DNA of 64,000 nucleotides from Hirsutella rhossiliensis (lineage: Eukaryota; Ascomycota; Sordariomycetes; Hypocreales; Ophiocordycipitaceae): contig NW_025408667.1 of assembly GCF_020360975.1 (NCBI RefSeq), positions 10,230,001-10,294,000 on the forward strand. The letters run 5' to 3'. This document shows positions 58,501 to 64,000 of the stretch, piece by piece. The notes under the pieces are model-generated. The model saw only the letters and a list, made by a program, of their open reading frames with translations. It was not told the DNA's origin and did not search any database. The position numbers and the translations under genes are program-made. Position 1 is the first letter of the stretch. Each line of letters opens with the position of its first letter.

Positions 58501-60920
58501 TCTGCCCCTCCGTTCTAGGCCTAGGTATTTAGTGCTAACGGGAGGGGTAAAATACCCCTTTTTCGAAGCTAATTTAAGATATCCTTTATAAATAGCTCTC
58601 CGTTAAACCGTATCTTCTTTACCTCGTAGCTAAAGTAGGATTTTATCTAGTTAACGAAGTCCTAGAGGGTAGACTAGTTATACTTACTTAAGTAGGTCCG
58701 TAAAAAATAAGGGAAAACTATCCCTAAAAAAGCGTCTATAAAAAACATTACCTTAACGAAGCTTTCCTAGTCCCTAGAGACGTTAGTTTAGTCGACCTAA
58801 ATTTCCTTATATAGCTAGTCCGGCCGTAAAGGGGTTCGTCTAGAAACTCGTCTCCTAGTTTTCCCTTAGCCGTAGTATTCGTATTCGACGGTCTTTAGGC
58901 CCCTTATTCGTACGCCCTATTATTAGCCTAGCTTATATAAAGCTAGGGGGCCTAGGTAACTAAGTTATACGTACTAAAGAAGACTATCTCCTTAGGCTGC
59001 TAGAGGAGGGTCCTTTATAGTTAACCTATTCCTCCTAATAAGGAAAGCTAACTTCTTAAGTATTTCCTTCCTAATAATAAGTTAGAATTCGAGAATAAAT
59101 TAACCGAATTTCTCCTCGATAAGCCTAATCGTTTAATTCTTCTAGACTAGCCTTATAGGCTTAGACGTTATATCCTAGAAGATTCCTTCCTTTTAAAGAA
59201 GGCGGAAGGAAATTAAGCTCGTTAAAAATTAAGGGCAAAAAGCTACCCTTTTTTATCGAAGAATTTATATAGAACTATTAAGTAATTTTATTATAAAATT
59301 CACCCTTCTATACCCCTCTATCCTTATAGTTAATTCCTTAGTAATAAGGTATTCCCTCTATGCCTTCTTAAAGGACCGGAATCGTAAGAGTATATTATAG
59401 ATATTAAGGGAAGCACTAGAGTTAAGGGTAGCTAATTTTCGTAGGGGATAGTCGGAGGGTCCTAACGGGTAGTCTTACTAATCTATAAGGAAGACGAATG
59501 CTAGATTTACTATACTAACGATTTTTCCTTAAATTTACGGCTCGAATAAGGGCAGCGGTATTATTAGTTACTATTTCTTAGTAACCTAAATCTTATCTAT
59601 CTTTTTCTATAATAAGGGGTCCTCCTTAAGAGACTATTATACTATTTCTTATAACCTCTTTAAAATATTAACTACTTTAGGTCGGTTTTCCTCGAAGACC
59701 TACTAGTATTATAATAACCGATAGCCTAGGGATTTATAGGCTAGGCAGCCGTTTCGTTTAGTCTTTCGTTTCTTCGAGGAATCCTCGTCCTAGTCTAGAA
59801 GGTCTACTTAAAACCCCCCCCTTTTTACCCCTTATTACTAATTTTAACGAAGAGGTTCGATTTCGACTAGTTCCTTGATTTTTCGACTAACGGACTAAAA
59901 GGTCTATTAGGGGATTAGTCGGGCCGGACTAACTAACGGGACCTAGGCCGGGCCCGGAGTAAGATACGTAGCTAGGGCCGGGGTAGTAGCTATAGTTAAC
60001 GTCGGCGTTAAGGCTCTCGAGGGAGGTAGAGCTAGTAGGGCAATAGCAGCAGCAGCAGCAACGGGGGCTATAATAGGAGGGGCTGCAGCAGCTGCAAGGG
60101 TAGTAGGTCGAGCCGTCTAGGTCGAGTGCTAGCTATAAATAAATAAGACTGCTTGCTATTATACTCGAGCAGCTTCTTTATCTAGTTCCTAGCTAGCTTC
60201 TTAAAAGATAGTTAAGTAACCGTTACTAATAGGCTTTATTAGTAGAGATATATCCCGTAGCTACTAGTTAGAAAGAGCTTTTATTAGGAAGTATTAGTTA
60301 GCTTCCTTAAGGATCTCTTCCTACTTAGCTAGCTACGAAGAAGCTAGTAGGTTCCTAGTAGAAAAGGCTCCTAGGTATACTATATAGGTCTTCCTAATAC
60401 GGTTATTTATATAGCCCGTTAAGGGAGCTATCGAGGTCTTAAGCTTTAAAAGCTACTACCTAGGGGTCTCTTCCTCTTAAAAAGAGATTAGCTTTATAGT
60501 ACTAACGGATTCTATTATTACCGTACGTATAGTAGTTAGGAGCTTTATCTTAAATAGGTATTCCTTACGATAACCCTTATAGTTACCTAAGGTAGTAAAA
60601 AAAGCTCTTTACTATATAGAGGTTAGCTTAAAGAAGAGGAAAGCTCCCTCTATAAATTCCGTTGCCTTAAGATAAAGAGGGGGCTCGAGTATAACGACCG
60701 GCGTTATTCCTAAGGGATAAACCTATTAAGGGGTTTATATTAGTAGATATAATAAGGCGTAGTCTAAGTAATAATAAATATATTACGTTAGTAATAAGTC
60801 GGAGGTCGTAGACTATAGACTATAACTAAGTAATTAAGTAATTAGAATTAAAGATAAGATCGTAATAGAGACTATAATAATTATAATATATTAAAAGCTA
60901 TTAAGCTATCTATCTAAAGG
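55592..60920 (-). mobile_element. Ty1/copia retrotransposon, RIP-killed
   Basis: Minus-strand reading gives copia landmarks. RNase H lies at about 56440-56280 (DNSLDRKSL, GYIISLFKGTIT, ATITTLSTEAKLLALLEA) with stops at former Trp/Gln positions. Reverse transcriptase lies near 56970 (VFFYVNNII where YVDD is expected). RT before RNase H at the 3' end, after the integrase region, is the copia order. The termini are approximate. A GCAGCAGCAGCAGCAA-rich patch at 60045-60110 retains CA dinucleotides. Confidence 0.75.
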
Positions 60921-60944
60921 AGTGTTCCGTTCCTTCCTTATATA

Positions 60945-61085
60945 TCGCGAGAGCTTCCTAAGATCGCCGAGAGCTTCCCTAGATCGCCGAGAGCGCTAGG
61001 TAATCCCGTCGCCTAGGAGCGCTAGAGCGCTAGAGCGATCCTACGATCCTAGCTATAGAGCGTTAGAGCGCTAAAATAACCCGTC
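60945..61085. repeat. short tandem GAGAGC/CGCTAGAG motifs
   Basis: It contains three units of CGCGAGAGCTTCC / CGCCGAGAGCTTCC / CGCCGAGAGCGC, followed by AGAGCGCTAGAGCGCTAGAGCG. It lies next to TGTTCCGTTCC, so it may be inside a retrotransposon LTR or leader. Confidence 0.55.
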
Positions 61086-61399
61086 GCTCTAAACTTAATT
61101 AGCCCGTCGGTCTATCTAATATTCCTTGCTCCCTATATTACGTATCCTTATAATATATACTAGTCCCCGCGGTTTACTAGACCGTAGTCGTAATAGGATA
61201 CCTCCCCTCCTTTTAGTCTTATCCCTAAAACCTACTACTTTAGCCGCTATATATAAATATACCCTTATCGCGTTATATATAAGTATATCGTTCTTTATTC
61301 TTTTATTCTTTTAGGATATACTACTAATAGTATATCTAGTTATATTTAAAAATCCTATTCTTATAATTCCGATAAATCGCGTTAACGATCGGAGCTAGT

Positions 61400-64000
61400 A
61401 TCCTAGACCGAGATCTATAGTATTAAAATTATACCTTGCTCCTATTATTTTCGGTTAAGCCTAACTTATAAAGTTAGCGAGCGTTTTAATCGGTGTTTTA
61501 AATATACCTTTATAAGCCGTTCTTATAATAGTTATAATATAGCGTCCGCCCGTTCGTTTTATCCCTTTCCTTTCTTATTATTCTTTTTACTAATATTCCT
61601 TCTTTTTTAGTTTATAGTATTATAAATTAATAGTAAAAGATTAATTTAAACGAACGGAAAGTAAAAGAAGCGTTAAAGGAGGTAATAGCTCGCCTAGCTC
61701 GGATTAGGAAATAAAAGCGTTTCCTAAAGGACCGAGGTAGTAAGTTATTTTAGCGGGGTATATAAGCTATTAATAAAGAAGATAGTATAGCGCGTTCTTT
61801 TTAAGATAAGTCGGTTTATTTATTAAATAAGGAAACTATTACTATTAGCAAGGTTTAATTATTTAGTGCCTTAGATATATTAAACTAGGATGCTATTCTT
61901 AGTAACCTTATATTTCCGATTAAGGGTTCGCTTAGTAGAACTATTTAAGTAGAGAGCTATAATAGGTTAAGTGCTTAAGTAGTTCCTAGGTATTTTCCTT
62001 TACTCTATATCCCTTTTACTTAATAAGGTATTCCTATTACTAACCTTATTTTCTTATATCTAGTATTTATTTAGCTTTATATTCCTAATTATTATCGACT
62101 TCGATTTTATCCTATAGTTTAGCGTTTTATAGTACTAGTTCTAATAATAAGATATAAAATATTAGGTATATCTATATTATTATTAGTAGCGAAAGTTCGT
62201 AGTTAACTTTTAAAATAGCTTTCTTAACCTTAAACGGTCTAAGTTTCTTAAAATCTAATTTATTACTTAGTCGTTTTATTTTAATATTTTATTATATAAG
62301 GTAGACTATATCTTCTTCTTAAAAGACTAGTCCTTATAATCTTTTCTAATTATAATAAGTAGATATTCGTTTTCTAATAAATTAAAGTTCTTATTATATT
62401 TCTTTATATAATTTTCATAGCCAATCTACTTATAGTATTACTTATTCTACTTATAGTCCTTATTAAGTAACCTTAAATACTTCTAGGTTATATCTATAAT
62501 TAGCGTATACTAGTAAGAGCTTAGTTATTTTTATAACTAAGCTATTATAAGCTAGTTATACTATTAATAGCTATTTAACTTAATCGTTTTATTCGTAGCT
62601 AATATAATATCGTAAATATTATTTAAGCGTTTAGTTAAGTTATTCTATTTATCTATTTATTTATAGGTAATAAGCTATACTAAGCTTATATTTCGTCCTT
62701 AATTATACTATAAGAGCTTACTAAAACTTAGCTATAAATATACTTCTTTTATTAAAGATAATCTTATTTAATAGTTCGTAATTACTAATAATTATTTATA
62801 GGAATATATATACTAGCTCTTTTATATTACTTACTTCTTTATATAGTAAAAAGTATCTATACTTCGTTAATCTATTAGTAATAATAAATATACTATTATA
62901 CTTAACGTTAATTATAAGTTCTTTTAATAGTAATAGCTTTATAATATAGTAGAAAGCTATTAAATCCTATGATTTTTCTAGTATTAGTAGCAGTTATAAT
63001 TCTCTATATAGTTTCTATTATTTAGCTTTACTTTATATATAAAGTTTATATTCTTTAATAACTTATTATATTGCTTTTTTAAGCTATAGGAAGTTATATT
63101 ATTATTTAATCTATTTTATTATTCTTTAGATTTCTTAGTATCTATATATTAAATATTTATATATATCTTATATAACTTTATCTTATAATTCTAGTAGTAT
63201 TTAGATTTTAATTTTATATATTAAAACTTCTAAATATTTTATATTATATCTATTTAGTACTTTATATTCTTTTATCTATTTTAGGATCTTTTAGTATATT
63301 AAGTTATTAGGTTATACTTTAAATATTATATTTAGCTATCGTTGCTAGTAGTTCTTATTTTTATTAATTTCTAAGAGCTATCCTTTCGCTATAGGTACTC
63401 TTATATCGTAATCGCTTCGTCGACTAAAGGTATTAACTTAACTATTTTCTATTGCTTTTCTATAGATTATTTTATAGTCGAATTCTAATAAGTATTCGGC
63501 CTATTAAATCTATTATCCGTTTAACTATTACGTTATTATAAAATATAAGATATTCTTATAATTTATATAGACCTTAACTTTATATTTACTTTTAAGAAGG
63601 TAGTATCGAAATTCCTTAAAAGCTTAAATAATTATAAGGAATTCTTTATCGTAGATAAGGTAATTAAGTTCTACGCTATATAGCTTTTTCGAGTAGAATA
63701 TAATTAGTCGTAGTCTTTTATTATTATCTTTCTATCCGATTTATACTCTTAAAGTAAAGTTTAATATATTAGTTTTAAGTTCGATTTATTATTTTAAATT
63801 AAAGGTAGTTAAGACTAGTTCTTATATAATCGTAGTCTTAATATATTCGAAAGCTTTATTAGCTTTATCGTCCTATATAAATTCTTTTTCCTTCTTTATT
63901 AAGTCGTATAATAATACTATAATCTTTCTAAAATCTTTAATAAATCGTTAGTAGTAATTTATAAATCCTAGGAAACTTTATATATCCTTAACGTTCTTTA
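61400..64000 (-). mobile_element. second Ty3/gypsy element, minus strand, partial
   Basis: At the right edge the minus strand reads SFLGFINYY and RFIKDFRKI (end of reverse transcriptase), then LTTFNLK, IFYSKKL and ELNYLIYDKEFLIII (RNase H), with stops at former Gln/Trp codons. Integrase should lie to its left. The 5' part is outside the window. The left limit is approximate. Confidence 0.7.

Larger units (their letters stand above)
42481..64000. repeat. RIP-mutated retrotransposon block
   Basis: It is AT-rich, with almost no CA or TG dinucleotides, dense TAA/TAG/TATA and no credible ORF. In recognisable retrotransposon frames Gln and Trp codons have become TAA/TAG, Cys has become Tyr and catalytic Asp has become Asn, as C-to-T on either strand predicts. 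The right side includes the separate elements listed below and runs off the window. This block probably forms heterochromatin. Confidence 0.9.

Noticed and set aside
61126..61314. 62-codon frame in the RIP block
   Set aside because: A chance frame in AT-rich mutated DNA; the residues are Ile/Leu/Tyr/Ser as expected from composition.
1..64000. tRNA genes, rRNA, CRISPR arrays, Starship captain or biosynthetic cluster
   Set aside because: No cloverleaf with TTCGA-type loop, no regular spacer array, no tyrosine recombinase and no polyketide or peptide synthase motifs were seen on either strand by eye.

Overview
The window is nuclear DNA of a filamentous ascomycete, most likely a sordariomycete and probably Hypocreales. 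The support is short GT..AG introns (46-134 nt, one of 425 nt) with GTAAGT/GTGAGT/GTACGT donors, single-copy housekeeping genes with fungal architecture (CFT1, Pal1, casein kinase I, USB1, CKS1), a HET-domain gene, and long blocks of transposon DNA turned AT-rich by C-to-T and G-to-A changes, the signature of repeat-induced point mutation (RIP). The order assignment is inference.

Layout. 1-1185 is the edge of a RIP-mutated repeat block. 1.3-18.6 kb is an accessory stretch of decayed genes and DNA transposons: a GH27 alpha-galactosidase pseudogene, a tandem 192-bp duplication, a HET-domain pseudogene, a small inverted-repeat element (candidate MITE), a 528-codon gene of unknown function split by a hAT transposon with perfect 18-bp terminal repeats, an apparently intact FHA-like/protein kinase gene, an APH-family gene with one in-frame stop, and a CE1/feruloyl-esterase-like pseudogene.

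19.2-41.2 kb is mostly core genome: CFT1 (pre-mRNA 3'-end processing), Pal1 (cell morphology/endocytosis), a CK1 kinase divergent from USB1 (U6 snRNA 3' processing), CKS1 (Cdk1 partner) and a kinase-like gene. A Hop-like Mutator element (33940-37454) with 106-bp terminal repeats and a 9-bp target duplication sits between USB1 and CKS1.

From about 42.48 kb to the end nothing is expressible. The block is RIP-mutated retrotransposon DNA: a 170-bp direct-repeat pair, a Ty3/gypsy element (45.7-54.1 kb) carrying a nested short LTR element, a Ty1/copia element on the minus strand (about 55.6-60.9 kb), and a second gypsy element on the minus strand running off the right edge. A repeat at 787-1185 recurs at 55116-55591, so the gene-bearing segment is bracketed by the same repeat family.

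The core genes act in separate pathways and form no operon or cluster. No biosynthetic cluster, tRNA, rRNA or CRISPR array was recognised. The least explained items are the hAT-split gene with W/HYG repeats, the AAAGAGCAC motif array upstream of the FHA-like kinase, and a start-stop overlapping uORF on that kinase.
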